Assembly (NCBI GenBank): GCA_029565685.1
Contig: JAKQNR010000035.1
Location: forward strand, 434,001-498,000
From: a bacterium
GTDB taxonomy: Bacteria; Zhuqueibacterota; Zhuqueibacteria; Residuimicrobiales; Residuimicrobiaceae
DNA length: 64,000 nucleotides
Direction: 5' to 3'
In this document: piece after piece, positions 54,591-62,839 of the stretch
Numbering within the stretch: position 1 is the first letter of the stretch
How the letters are laid out: each line of letters opens with the position of its first letter
Notes under the pieces: model-generated
Seen by the model: the letters and a program-made list of their open reading frames with translations, nothing else
What the model was told of the DNA's origin: nothing
Databases searched by the model: none
Translations under genes and position numbers: made by a program

Positions 54591-55568
54591 ATGAACGCTC
54601 CTATCGATTGGCTGCTTGAGGGTGAACCTTGGATTCAATATCGGACAAGGCTCGACTTGCTAGGACAATCTGAGGAAGCCCCTCAGGTGAAGTCTGCCCG
54701 GAACTCAATGTTGGCGAACGCTCAGGTACAAAACCTAGTTGCGGAACTATCTGGTTGGCCGGGGACAGTCATATCAAGCCACAAGAGTGCTAGCCAACCG
54801 TTCCACAAATTGACATTCATCGCTGACCTAGGAATTAAGGCCGATGATCCCGGTGTGGACACAATCGTTGCACATGTCTTAAAGCACCAGTCGGCCGAAG
54901 GGCCTTTCCAACTCCCCATGAATATCCCCGTGCGCTATGGAGGGATGGGTGAGGATCAATGGGCGTGGGCGTTATGCGATGCTCCGCTCATCGTTTATGC
55001 CTTGGTCAAGTTCGGCCTAGCAAACGAACGAGCGGTACAGGCGGCCACCAAGTATTTGGCGGGACTGGTACGTGACAACGGTTGGCCCTGCGCCGTCTCA
55101 AAGGAATTGGGCAAATTCCGTGGACCAGGGCGCAAAGATGACCCTTGCCCATTTGCGAATTTGGCCATGCTTAAAGCGCTTTCAGAAATTGAAGCATTAC
55201 GCGATAGCCCTGCCTGTCACATAGGAGCAGATACACTTCTCACCTTATGGAGCGAAAGCACTACACGACACCCGTATATGTTCTACATGGGCACCGATTT
55301 TCGTAAACTCAAAGTACCGCTTGTTTGGTATGACCTTATGCACGTGCTTGATGTCCTGTCACGGTTCTCATGGCTCAAGGAAGATACCCGACTACTGGAC
55401 ATGCTTGAGATACTGAAAAGCAAGGCGGATCAGCAAGGGCGCTTTACACTTGAGTCAATCTGGACAGCATGGAAGGATTGGGAGTTTGGGCAGAAAAAAG
55501 AGCCATCTCGCTGGCTAACCTTGACAGCGTGGAGAATCATCAGTAGGATGGAAACCGGTTCAATGTAA
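54591..55568 (+). CDS. Cassette protein of unknown function, possible alpha/alpha-barrel (cyclase-like) fold
   Basis: A 325-aa soluble protein. Repeated helices with Trp and Gly-rich turns (GPFQLPMNIPVRYGG, DNGWPCAVSKELGKF, DQWAWALCDAPLIVYALVKFG) resemble the squalene/terpene-cyclase or prenyltransferase beta-subunit alpha/alpha toroid. No signal peptide or membrane helix is present. AAGGA lies ahead of the ATG. It is alone in cassette 4, between HigBA and membrane protein cassettes. Function unknown. Confidence 0.7.
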   Translation: MNAPIDWLLEGEPWIQYRTRLDLLGQSEEAPQVKSARNSMLANAQVQNLVAELSGWPGTVISSHKSASQPFHKLTFIADLGIKADDPGVDTIVAHVLKHQSAEGPFQLPMNIPVRYGGMGEDQWAWALCDAPLIVYALVKFGLANERAVQAATKYLAGLVRDNGWPCAVSKELGKFRGPGRKDDPCPFANLAMLKALSEIEALRDSPACHIGADTLLTLWSESTTRHPYMFYMGTDFRKLKVPLVWYDLMHVLDVLSRFSWLKEDTRLLDMLEILKSKADQQGRFTLESIWTAWKDWEFGQKKEPSRWLTLTAWRIISRMETGSM

Positions 55569-55571
55569 TTT

Positions 55572-55650
<79 letters not shown>

Positions 55651-55665
55651 CTCATAAAAAATATT

Positions 55666-56040
55666 ATGAAAAGGAAATATATCACTAGAGGTCTCGGAAT
55701 TATTCTAATTATAAGTAGTTGCATCTTCTTGATTCATAAGTTTTGGATTGGAGGTGCGGTACTTATACTTGTTGGTTCATCACTTGTTTACTTGGGATAT
55801 GCGCCAGGGCGAACGAGTATCGTCGTTTTTGGACATATGTGCGTTTTGGTAGGTTGCGCTCTCACAACGTGGGGAATCTATTTATTGCCATATTCGCAGC
55901 CAACATTAGAACATATAATACTTCGTCCATTATTTTGGGGCTTGTTTTCAATCTTCGGAGGTATTTGCGCTATATACCATGGATTCTGTCGTTGTGTCCG
56001 CAGAGGATATGGTGAACAATTAGTTGAGACAAAGAAATAA
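55666..56040 (+). CDS. Small cassette membrane protein
   Basis: A 124-aa protein with three to four hydrophobic helices (near residues 8-24, 28-46, 53-75, 87-105) and a basic C-terminus. No recognised family. The DNA is AT-rich compared with cassettes 2 and 4, suggesting a separate source. A weak AAGG precedes the ATG. It is the only gene of cassette 5, the smallest complete cassette here. Possibly an immunity or effector membrane protein, but nothing shows this directly. Confidence 0.6.
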   Translation: MKRKYITRGLGIILIISSCIFLIHKFWIGGAVLILVGSSLVYLGYAPGRTSIVVFGHMCVLVGCALTTWGIYLLPYSQPTLEHIILRPLFWGLFSIFGGICAIYHGFCRCVRRGYGEQLVETKK

Positions 56041-56043
56041 ACA

Positions 56044-56122
56044 CTGCGTAACAACCGCATTAACGCGGACTGGCAATTCCGCTGCGCTCCATCCCCGCCA
56101 GTGAGCTTGGTCGTTGGACACA
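56044..56122 (+). other. attC5 (end of cassette 5)
   Basis: Left core TGCGTAAC, right core GTTGGAC with cut at G56113|T56114. Here the left core does not mirror the cassette start (GTTGGACAGC) exactly, unlike the others. Arms GCGGACTGGC and GCCAGT pair. Either the site has mutated or this cassette is a recombined hybrid. Confidence 0.78.
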
Positions 56123-56138
56123 AACGTAAAGGAATATA

Positions 56139-57044
56139 ATGGCAATTCCAGATTATCAAACGTTAATGCTTCCATTACTGAAATATATTAGTGATGGACA
56201 GGAACATGGGTTGAGAGAGACGATTGAGGGCCTGGCCGATTTATTCAAGCTGACAGAGACTGAAAGAAATGAGCTCTTGCCAAGTGGCCAACAGGCTATT
56301 TTTGATAACAGAGTTGCATGGGCACGCACTTATCTGAATAAGGCTGGACTATTGAAGTCAACTCGTCGAGGCTTTTTTCAAATCACGAGTCGTGGCAATG
56401 GAGTCCTAAATGATAAAATTGATCGAATTGATGTAAAATATCTGGAAAGATTTGACGAATTTAAAGAATTTAGGCAACGCTCTTCAAAGGATAGTACTCA
56501 AGAAAGCGAGACTCTTGATTCAAAAGAAACTCCTGAAGAGGTGTTGGAGCAAGCGTATCAAAAGATTCGACATGATCTTGCTGATCAGCTTTTAAAAAGA
56601 GTAATGGAATCATCTCCCTCCTTTTTTGAGCGAATGGTCGTAGAACTACTAGTAAAAATGGGTTATGGGGGTTCGAGAAAAGATGCTGGTCAAGCAATCG
56701 GACAGACAGGAGATGGCGGGATTGATGGAATAATAAAAGAAGATAAGTTAGGTCTTGATATCATTTATATTCAAGCGAAACGTTGGCAGAACACAATCGG
56801 TCGCCCAGAGGTTCAAAAATTTGTTGGGGCCTTACAAGGGCAACGGGCAAGAAAAGGTGTTTTTATTACAACATCTACCTTTACAAACGATGCGCGTCAG
56901 TACGCAGGGAATATTGAAAACAAGCTAATATTAATTGATGGAATTCAGCTTTCTCAGCTGATGATTGAGAATGATGTCGGTGTTTCAACCTCTGGCAGGT
57001 ATGAAATTAAAAAAATCGACTCTGATTATTTCAGTGATGAATAG
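56139..57044 (+). CDS. mrr: Mrr-type restriction endonuclease
   Basis: A 301-aa protein with an Mrr N-terminal winged helix (HGLRETIEGLADLFKLTETERNELLPSGQ) and a C-terminal PD-(D/E)xK nuclease: FFERMVVELLVKMGYGG, GDGGIDGIIKEDKLGLDIIYIQAKRW (Asp, Gln-x-Lys). Mrr enzymes attack modified DNA (type IV restriction). AAAGGA sits 5 nt before the ATG. It fills cassette 6. It could conflict with methylation by cassette 1 or 9 systems unless its specificity differs. Confidence 0.92.
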   Translation: MAIPDYQTLMLPLLKYISDGQEHGLRETIEGLADLFKLTETERNELLPSGQQAIFDNRVAWARTYLNKAGLLKSTRRGFFQITSRGNGVLNDKIDRIDVKYLERFDEFKEFRQRSSKDSTQESETLDSKETPEEVLEQAYQKIRHDLADQLLKRVMESSPSFFERMVVELLVKMGYGGSRKDAGQAIGQTGDGGIDGIIKEDKLGLDIIYIQAKRWQNTIGRPEVQKFVGALQGQRARKGVFITTSTFTNDARQYAGNIENKLILIDGIQLSQLMIENDVGVSTSGRYEIKKIDSDYFSDE

Positions 57045-57067
57045 TTACAAGATTTAAGTTTAATATC

Positions 57068-57202
57068 GTGTCCAACCCTCGCACGCACGCGACGCAGCAG
57101 TATTGGGCGCAATTTTAGTATGGTTGGTTTTCGAATTGGTACCTGTTCCCCATTACAAAATCTGGTCGGGCTGCGCGCGTGGTGCGTTCTCGTTATGAGG
57201 CT
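57068..57202 (+). other. attC6 (end of cassette 6)
   Basis: Left core GTGTCCAAC, right core GTTATGA with cut at G57192|T57193. The left core mirrors cassette start GTTGGACAC. Arms ACGCGACGCAGC and GCTGCGCGCGTGGT pair. About 133 bp. Confidence 0.88.
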
Positions 57203-57234
57203 CAAAATCAGTCAGATATGAAGATGGAGTGAAA

Positions 57235-57666
57235 TTAGTTGATATTAAGGGTATGCAGCATAGAGAGAAATTCTTTTGCGGTCAGTATATTTATCTGAGC
57301 TTTCTCGTAATCAATCTTGTTCCTGGTAATAAAATAGTTGATACCATTCTGCTCGGCACAAAAGTATTGAATGGCATCTTCAAAATTATCAAACTCTGAG
57401 TCAAGAGCTGATTCGATCGCCCTTTTATCAACTGGCAAAACCTCTAATAGACTTTTTAAATATTTTAGACTTGTAATCGTATTATCCTTCGAAATCCTTT
57501 TGCGAAGGACATAATGAACATTGGAAAATATAATAGAGGATGAATACCCCTTTATGCGACCCTTTTCTATTAATGAAAATAAAATTGCAGCTGAATTATA
57601 GAATGGCTCCCTTTTGGAGAGGACATCAAGAATAATGTCTGAATCAATAAAAATCTTGAATGTCAT
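57235..57666 (-). CDS. PIN-domain toxin (VapC-like)
   Basis: A 143-aa ribonuclease of the PIN fold. Acidic residues of the active site are seen in IFIDSDIILDVL and the FDNFEDAIQYF segment, with ITRNKIDYEKA following the usual third acidic position. The gene overlaps the antitoxin gene by 4 bp (ATGA). It is transcribed opposite to the array direction, from its own promoter. It fills cassette 7 with its partner. Confidence 0.87.
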   Translation of the reverse strand: MTFKIFIDSDIILDVLSKREPFYNSAAILFSLIEKGRIKGYSSSIIFSNVHYVLRKRISKDNTITSLKYLKSLLEVLPVDKRAIESALDSEFDNFEDAIQYFCAEQNGINYFITRNKIDYEKAQINILTAKEFLSMLHTLNIN

Positions 57667-57911
57667 TTGTATTTCTCCAGTAGGCGCTTTACTTTTTCAT
57701 CCTTAATATCAAAATCAGGTTCTAGATGTAAAACACCGGATAGCTTTTTCACTGTCGGAGTAAGTTTGATATCATTATCAGAGTCAATATCTGCAAGAAA
57801 AGCAAAGTATTTTTCAACCAATGAAGAGAGACTCGTTTTTCGTTTGCTGGCATATCTTTTTGCTTTTTCGATCTGGGCTTTATCTAGTTTTAAAGTTAGT
57901 TTTGTGTCCAT
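57663..57911 (-). CDS. Antitoxin of the PIN pair (DUF6364-like)
   Basis: An 82-aa protein with a ribbon-helix-helix-like start (MDTKLTLKLDKAQIEKAKRYASKRKTSLSSLVEKYF). Such small proteins are annotated DUF6364 and occur upstream of PIN toxins. The C-terminal half probably wraps the toxin. It is the first gene after the promoter and palindrome at 57928-57964, so it likely autoregulates. Confidence 0.82.
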   Translation of the reverse strand: MDTKLTLKLDKAQIEKAKRYASKRKTSLSSLVEKYFAFLADIDSDNDIKLTPTVKKLSGVLHLEPDFDIKDEKVKRLLEKYK

Positions 57912-57927
57912 AACAGCTCCAATTTAA

Positions 57928-57964
57928 TACGTATAAATATAGCCAAATTATACGTAATTGTCAA
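57928..57964 (-). promoter_or_regulatory. Promoter and operator of the reversed PIN toxin pair
   Basis: On the minus strand TTGACA (57959-57964), 17-bp spacer, TATATT (57936-57941). A perfect 8-bp inverted repeat, TACGTATA (57928-57935) and TATACGTA (57949-57956), brackets the -10 box, as expected for an autoregulating antitoxin. Confidence 0.75.
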
Positions 57965-57996
57965 TTCTTTTTTTGTCCTATTCAGCATCTTGAGGT

Positions 57997-58130
57997 GCCT
58001 CATAACCCGCGGCCGCACCGGATGCAGGGCAATCATTTTCTATTAAAGTTGGCATCTTAGATCTTAAAATTTAGCGGTAATACTAAACCTGACATTGCCC
58101 TGCACCGGTGGGCCGTGGTCGTTAAAACGG
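57997..58130 (+). other. attC7 (end of cassette 7)
   Basis: Left core GCCTCATAAC, right core GTTAAAA with cut at G58121|T58122. The left core mirrors cassette start GTTATGAGGC. Arms GGCCGCACCGGATGCAGGGCAA and TTGCCCTGCACCGGTGGGCC are long; the loop holds about 70 AT-rich bases. Very similar to attC8. Confidence 0.88.
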
Positions 58131-58185
58131 CATAGAAGTATTCGCATTCATAGATAAATTTGATTGGAAAGAAGAAACGGGAGGC

Positions 58186-58485
58186 CTAGTTCAATTCGGT
58201 ACGGTTTTTCCACGAGGTTGGCTTTTGATGAAGGTGCATTATGGCAATAATTAATATGCTCTCATTACGAATTTGATATATCACTCCAAATGGAAAACGA
58301 TTCATAAGGCAACGACGAGTGCGTTTCGATAATGGCGACCAGGCTTCAGGAAACTGTATTATTCTTTCGAGTGTTCTTTTAATCTCTAATGCAAATTCAA
58401 AGCCTAGGCCCGAGCTTATATTGTTATAGTATTCCATTGCATTATGCAACTCGATTTCGGCTTGTTCCAGAAAATCGATTTTCAT
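58186..58485 (-). CDS. RelE/ParE-family toxin
   Basis: A 99-aa protein with the ParE/RelE pattern: DFLEQAEIELHNAMEYYNNISSGLGFEFALEIKRTLERI, then PEAWSPLSKRTRRCLMNRFPFGVIYQI and IIAIMHLHQKPTSW. It lies 5 bp after its antitoxin gene. Transcribed opposite to the array from its own promoter, within cassette 8. ParE members poison gyrase and RelE members cut mRNA; which applies is not clear. Confidence 0.88.
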   Translation of the reverse strand: MKIDFLEQAEIELHNAMEYYNNISSGLGFEFALEIKRTLERIIQFPEAWSPLSKRTRRCLMNRFPFGVIYQIRNESILIIAIMHLHQKPTSWKNRTELN

Positions 58486-58490
58486 AATTG

Positions 58491-58721
58491 TTATTGATTC
58501 GGTGAGGTCAGCTTATCGAATACCTTTTTGGCAGAGATCGATTTAATGAGACCATCTTCATAAGCATCAATACGATCTTCTGCTTCCTGGACCCATAATG
58601 CGTCGATATTTTTATCAAGCGGCAAAAGGAAGCTGGCTAAGAGGTTTTCAGCAAGTTCAGCTCTTTCCACTGGAGGTAATTCGAGCGCATCTTTTAGTAT
58701 TTGTTCTGTTTTCGAGATCAA
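58491..58721 (-). CDS. Addiction-module antitoxin (unstable antitoxin family)
   Basis: A 76-aa antitoxin. The pattern ISKTEQILKDALELPPVERAELAENLLASF matches the small addiction-module antidotes paired with RelE/ParE toxins. The longest frame begins at a TTG at 58787, but that start and an internal ATG lie within the promoter. AAGGA with 7-nt spacing precedes the TTG at 58721, which aligns with the family start, so this rare start codon is preferred. Confidence 0.8.
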   Translation of the reverse strand: MISKTEQILKDALELPPVERAELAENLLASFLLPLDKNIDALWVQEAEDRIDAYEDGLIKSISAKKVFDKLTSPNQ

Positions 58722-58751
58722 CGCTTTGTCCTTGATATTAGAATTTGCATA

Positions 58752-58780
58752 ATAATAAATCATTTTGGTGATAAAATCAA
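58752..58780 (-). promoter_or_regulatory. Promoter of the reversed RelE/ParE pair
   Basis: On the minus strand TTGATT (58775-58780), 17-bp spacer, TATTAT (58752-58757). Transcription would begin just before the TTG start at 58721, which supports that start choice. Confidence 0.65.
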
Positions 58781-58806
58781 GCTGCAATTTGGATTATTCT
58801 GCATTT

Positions 58807-58942
58807 CGTTTTAACCCTCGGCCGCACCGGATGCAGGGCAACTTGTTAGTATTCATTAGATTAAGCGGCCGTTAAAGCTTTGTAGGCCTATTTCACTTTT
58901 ACCGCGCTCGCCCTGCACCGGTGGGCCGTAGTCGTTATGCCG
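58807..58942 (+). other. attC8 (end of cassette 8)
   Basis: Left core CGTTTTAAC, right core GTTATGC with cut at G58934|T58935. The left core mirrors cassette start GTTAAAACG. The arms GGCCGCACCGGATGCAGGGCAA and GCCCTGCACCGGTGGGCC are nearly identical to attC7, while the AT-rich loop differs. Confidence 0.88.
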
Positions 58943-58986
58943 CTACACCGAAGCCGACGACGATACACTTATGGAAGGTTGACTAA

Positions 58987-61347
58987 ATGCCGCAATTCTC
59001 GATTGACGAAATCTTTAAGAGCCAAGATACCAAGCACCGCTTGACGTTGTTCAAAGCCGAAGATGTGCAATGGCTGGAAACCCAACTCTTTGAAAAGAAC
59101 GGCAAGCCATATCTCAAATGCCTTGCCAGCGATAAAGATCGCCCATCCAAACCAGAAGAAATCGTCAGGCAGTTGTGGATAAAGAAACTGCTGGAGGAAT
59201 ACCACTATCCCAAAGAACGTATCAAAGTAGAATATTCGGTTTGGTTTGGTTCAGGCGTGAGCGACAAGAGCGCCGATATTGTCATCATGCAAACCGACGG
59301 CGAGCATCCGTATATCATCTTTGAAGTCAAGAAGCCGAAACGCAAAGATGGACTCCAGCAGTTAAAGTCATACTGCAACGCCGAAGGTTCGCCGATTGGC
59401 GCATGGTCTAACGGTGAAGAGTTGGTTATCCTTCACCGCGAAGAGCCAAACGTCTTTTCTCAAATCTCATCCATTCCCACCGTCGGGCAGACCCTTCAAG
59501 ATGTCATCACCGAGCAATGGACGATTGACAAACTCACCGAAGAAAATCGTTTGGTCAAAGAGCGTCTTTCGCTCAAGAAAATCATCCTTGACCTTGAAGA
59601 CCTTGTTTTAGCCAACGCGGAAGGCATTGACGATTCCTTTGATGAAGTCTTCAAACTGATTTACGCCAAACTCTATGACGAATGGGCGGCGGCTAATGAC
59701 CGCACACGCAACCGCAAGATTCATTTCCGCATCTACGGCGAGTCTCCCCGCGAACTCTACGACAAAATCAACGGCTTGTTCAATCGGGCAAAGGACAAGT
59801 GGCGCGGCATCTTTGGACGGGATGAAAATATCCGCCTCAAGCCGGAACACCTGCTAACCTGTGTCTCATTCTTGCAGGATGTAAAACTGTTCAACGCCAA
59901 TTTGCAGGTGATTGACGAAGCCTTTGAATATCTGATTACCGAAGTCGCCAAAGGGAAGAAGGGGCAGTATTTTACGCCGCGTTGGGTGATTGATATGTGC
60001 GTGAAAATGCTCAATCCAAGAATCCATGAGCGCGTGATTGATACTGCCTGTGGGTCTTCGGGTTTCACCGTTCACTCCATCTTTTGGGTTGCGGGCGACC
60101 AATTCACGACCAACGGCTTGCCGCCTGCCATTACCGAATATGCAGGCACGATGGTTTACGCGATTGATTCCAGCCCCAAAGCGGTGAAAATTGCCAAAGC
60201 CCTCAATCTGATTGCGGGCGACGGCAAATCCAATGTTTACGAACTCAACAGCCTCAATCCGCCGAAATGGAGCGATGAAGGTAAGGCGGCGTTTCGCCCG
60301 CTTCTGACTCGTTTTGAAGACCGCAATCAAGACGAAGCCAATCAACGCGATTTTCAATTCTTTGACTTTGATATTCTGATGACCAATCCGCCATTTGCGG
60401 GCGGCATCAGCGAGCGCGAGATATTGCGCCAATACCGCCTCGCCGAAAAGAACGGACGCACGGTTTCCAAGATCGGGCGTGACATTCTTTTTATTGAGCG
60501 CAACTTGAATTTTCTAAAACCAGGCGGGCGCATGGCAATTGTTTTGCCGCAGGGGAGATTGAACAACACCAACGACCTGTTCATCCGAAACTTTTTGTTT
60601 AGCAAAGCCCGTATTCTGGCAGTTGTGGGATTGCACGGCAATACCTTCAAGCCGCACACTGGCACAAAGACCAGCGTTGTCTTTCTGCAAAAATATACTG
60701 ATGAAGAAATTGCAGAGATTCGCGCCGTTCAAAGCCGCCACGCCGCCGAATGGGACAATCATATAGTCGAACTCAACGCTTTGGCTGAAAGGGGCGAACT
60801 TGCCGAAGATGATTTGCCGCCTCTTTTGTTCTCTTTCCTGCAAGCCGAGTTTGAAGAAGCCGAAGCCGCCGACGCGGAGCGTGGCGAAGACGAAAACACG
60901 GACGAAGATACGCAAGCCGAAAGCGACGATGAACTTGTAGAGCGCATCGAGAACTTACAGAAGCAGTTTGACGAAATGCCGCCGCGTGCCAAAGGCAAAG
61001 CCGCCCTCAAACGCGCTTTGGCTGAAGCCCAACGCAAACTGGCCTCGCGCACGCTCAAAGGGCAAGTTGAATATCTACGCCAGGATGAAAAACTCCTCGC
61101 CCGCTACCGCGAAGCATGGCTGGCCGATAAAGCCGCCGAAGAACTGGACTACCCGATTTTCTTTGCCGTGTCGGAAAAAGGCGGTAAGGATAACAGCGGC
61201 GAACCGATTTACAAGAAAGACGCCAACGGCGAACTCATGCTTGATGAACACGGGCATTTGATCGTTGACCACGACCTTGACGAGATTGCCGCTGCTTTTG
61301 TTGCGTTTGCCAGAAAGCAGGGTTTTGATTTTTGGGTGGAAGGGTAG
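58987..61347 (+). CDS. Fused restriction nuclease and N6-adenine methyltransferase (BcgI-A-like)
   Basis: A 786-aa fusion. Residues about 55-150 form a HsdR-N-type PD-(D/E)xK domain (Asp97, Glu113-Val-Lys115 in IFEVKKP). Residues about 300-560 form an HsdM-type methyltransferase: GQYFTPRWVIDMCVKML, motif I as IDTACGSSGF, motif IV NPPF near residue 467. A long acidic helical tail follows (AERGEDENTDEDTQAES). No helicase/translocase domain is present, so it is not a classical type I HsdR. The specificity gene starts 3 bp downstream. This matches type IIB/BcgI-like systems, where one chain cuts and methylates. GGAAGG precedes the ATG. Confidence 0.85.
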   Translation: MPQFSIDEIFKSQDTKHRLTLFKAEDVQWLETQLFEKNGKPYLKCLASDKDRPSKPEEIVRQLWIKKLLEEYHYPKERIKVEYSVWFGSGVSDKSADIVIMQTDGEHPYIIFEVKKPKRKDGLQQLKSYCNAEGSPIGAWSNGEELVILHREEPNVFSQISSIPTVGQTLQDVITEQWTIDKLTEENRLVKERLSLKKIILDLEDLVLANAEGIDDSFDEVFKLIYAKLYDEWAAANDRTRNRKIHFRIYGESPRELYDKINGLFNRAKDKWRGIFGRDENIRLKPEHLLTCVSFLQDVKLFNANLQVIDEAFEYLITEVAKGKKGQYFTPRWVIDMCVKMLNPRIHERVIDTACGSSGFTVHSIFWVAGDQFTTNGLPPAITEYAGTMVYAIDSSPKAVKIAKALNLIAGDGKSNVYELNSLNPPKWSDEGKAAFRPLLTRFEDRNQDEANQRDFQFFDFDILMTNPPFAGGISEREILRQYRLAEKNGRTVSKIGRDILFIERNLNFLKPGGRMAIVLPQGRLNNTNDLFIRNFLFSKARILAVVGLHGNTFKPHTGTKTSVVFLQKYTDEEIAEIRAVQSRHAAEWDNHIVELNALAERGELAEDDLPPLLFSFLQAEFEEAEAADAERGEDENTDEDTQAESDDELVERIENLQKQFDEMPPRAKGKAALKRALAEAQRKLASRTLKGQVEYLRQDEKLLARYREAWLADKAAEELDYPIFFAVSEKGGKDNSGEPIYKKDANGELMLDEHGHLIVDHDLDEIAAAFVAFARKQGFDFWVEG

Positions 61348-61350
61348 GCT

Positions 61351-62730
61351 ATGGCAATTTGTAATGTTATTCAGCGTTCACAACTTGAAGGATCACTTCG
61401 AATTGAAGCGGAGTTTTACAAACCCGAAGATTTAAGCATAGTTGATAAACTTCGTTCTCTCCGCTCCAAAGAGTTTAATTATTATTGTGTTTTTGTGAAG
61501 AAGGGTATCTTTGACTTACCTCCAACTAATTATTCAGATGTTGGAATACCACTAATTCGAACAACAGAAATCAAATCATTAATTGCAGACCTCTCTTCCG
61601 TAGTGAGAATTCCTTTGTCTGTTCATAACAATAATATAAAGACACAATTGGAAGCAGGTGATATTGTTTTTACCAAAATAGGTGCTAACATAGGTGATGT
61701 GTCAATCCTTCCAAGTAGCGAGAAATTTTATAATTTTAGCCAGAACGTTGCTGGAGCAAAGATTAATCATAACAGGGTTCATCCTCAATATCTTGCATGC
61801 TTTTTTTCTACTCGATATGGGAAATCTCAAATAAAGCGGATTCAGATGTTATCGGGGCAGGGAAAACTTGAGCTAATCGATATCAAAAAGCTGCTTGTTC
61901 CACCAGCAACCGATTCATTGCAAAAAAAGATAGCTGAATTGTATGATGCAGCAGAGAACAGTTTATTAAATTCAAAACGACTATATACACAAGCCGAGCA
62001 ACTCCTTCTCTCCGAACTTGGCTTGCAGGACTGGAAACCCCAGCACACCTTGACCTATGTGCGAAACTACAGCCAAGCGGCGCGGGCGCGGCGAATGGAC
62101 GCAGAGCATTTTCAGCCAAAGTATGCCGAAATCGTAGAACACATATCTGCACATCAACCGCAAAGACTATCCAAATTAGCAACGCAAACCATCGAAACGA
62201 TAAGGTTTGATAGTTCAAAAACATATCGCTATATCGAAATCAGCGATGTAAACACAAGTAATGGCGAAGTTGGCTATACGGAACGTGAAGTGAAGGACTT
62301 ACCGCCTAACGCAAAAATAAAGGTCAAGGGTGGCGAGTTGATTGTCTCAAAGGTTAGACCCACGCGGGGAGCAATCGGCATTGTTCCAGATGATTGTCAG
62401 GATAATGGAGTATGCAGTAGTGCTTTTGTTGTGCTGGATGTTGCACCACCTGTAAGAGAATTCTTACAAGTTTATTTACGCTCTACTATTGGCAGAGCAT
62501 TACTTGAACAACCATGCAAAGGCACGTCTTACCCGACGATAGAAGATGCAGACGTAAGGGCTTTGCCCATTCCTACAATTGCAATCCAAACGCAAGAGAG
62601 AATCTCTGAGCTGGTAAGCCGATCACATCTCGCGCGGCAAGAAGCCAAAGCCCTTTTGGAAAAAGCCAAGCGCGCCGTGGAGATAGCGATAGAAGAAAAC
62701 GAAGAACGGGCAATGGAGTTTATTGGTTGA
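61351..62730 (+). CDS. HsdS-type specificity subunit
   Basis: A 459-aa specificity protein with two target-recognition domains separated by a helical spacer. TRD1 spans about residues 15-170, helix at 185-215 (LQKKIAELYDAAENSLLNSKRLYTQAEQLLLSELG), TRD2 about 240-400, second helix at the end (LARQEAKALLEKAKRAVEIAIEENE). The frame is intact. TRD1 DNA (about 61400-61980) is clearly more AT-rich than TRD2 and the nuclease gene, suggesting a mosaic origin. It directs the fused nuclease-methylase upstream. GGAAGGG precedes the ATG. Confidence 0.87.
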   Translation: MAICNVIQRSQLEGSLRIEAEFYKPEDLSIVDKLRSLRSKEFNYYCVFVKKGIFDLPPTNYSDVGIPLIRTTEIKSLIADLSSVVRIPLSVHNNNIKTQLEAGDIVFTKIGANIGDVSILPSSEKFYNFSQNVAGAKINHNRVHPQYLACFFSTRYGKSQIKRIQMLSGQGKLELIDIKKLLVPPATDSLQKKIAELYDAAENSLLNSKRLYTQAEQLLLSELGLQDWKPQHTLTYVRNYSQAARARRMDAEHFQPKYAEIVEHISAHQPQRLSKLATQTIETIRFDSSKTYRYIEISDVNTSNGEVGYTEREVKDLPPNAKIKVKGGELIVSKVRPTRGAIGIVPDDCQDNGVCSSAFVVLDVAPPVREFLQVYLRSTIGRALLEQPCKGTSYPTIEDADVRALPIPTIAIQTQERISELVSRSHLARQEAKALLEKAKRAVEIAIEENEERAMEFIG

Positions 62731-62746
62731 GTCTTCAAAGGCAAAA

Positions 62747-62824
62747 GGCGGCATAACAACGGGTTCCAGCCGACGTTGCTCCGCTACGCTCCTCAACGCG
62801 CCTGAACCCGACCGTTAGGCACAC
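62747..62824 (+). other. attC9 (end of cassette 9)
   Basis: Left core GGCGGCATAAC, right core GTTAGGC with cut at G62814|T62815. The left core mirrors cassette start GTTATGCCGC. Arms CGGGTTCCAGCC and GCGCCTGAACCCG pair. Together with attC8 it bounds a 3.9-kb cassette, unusually large. Confidence 0.9.
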
Positions 62825-62839
62825 AGAAGGACGACTCTG

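Noticed and set aside
58722..58787. Longer antitoxin starting at 58787
   Set aside because: It would need translation from within the predicted promoter, upstream of the transcription start. The TTG at 58721 has a proper ribosome-binding site.
58987..62730. Classical three-subunit type I R-M system
   Set aside because: No HsdR helicase is present between the attC sites that bound the cassette, and the nuclease motif is fused to the methylase.
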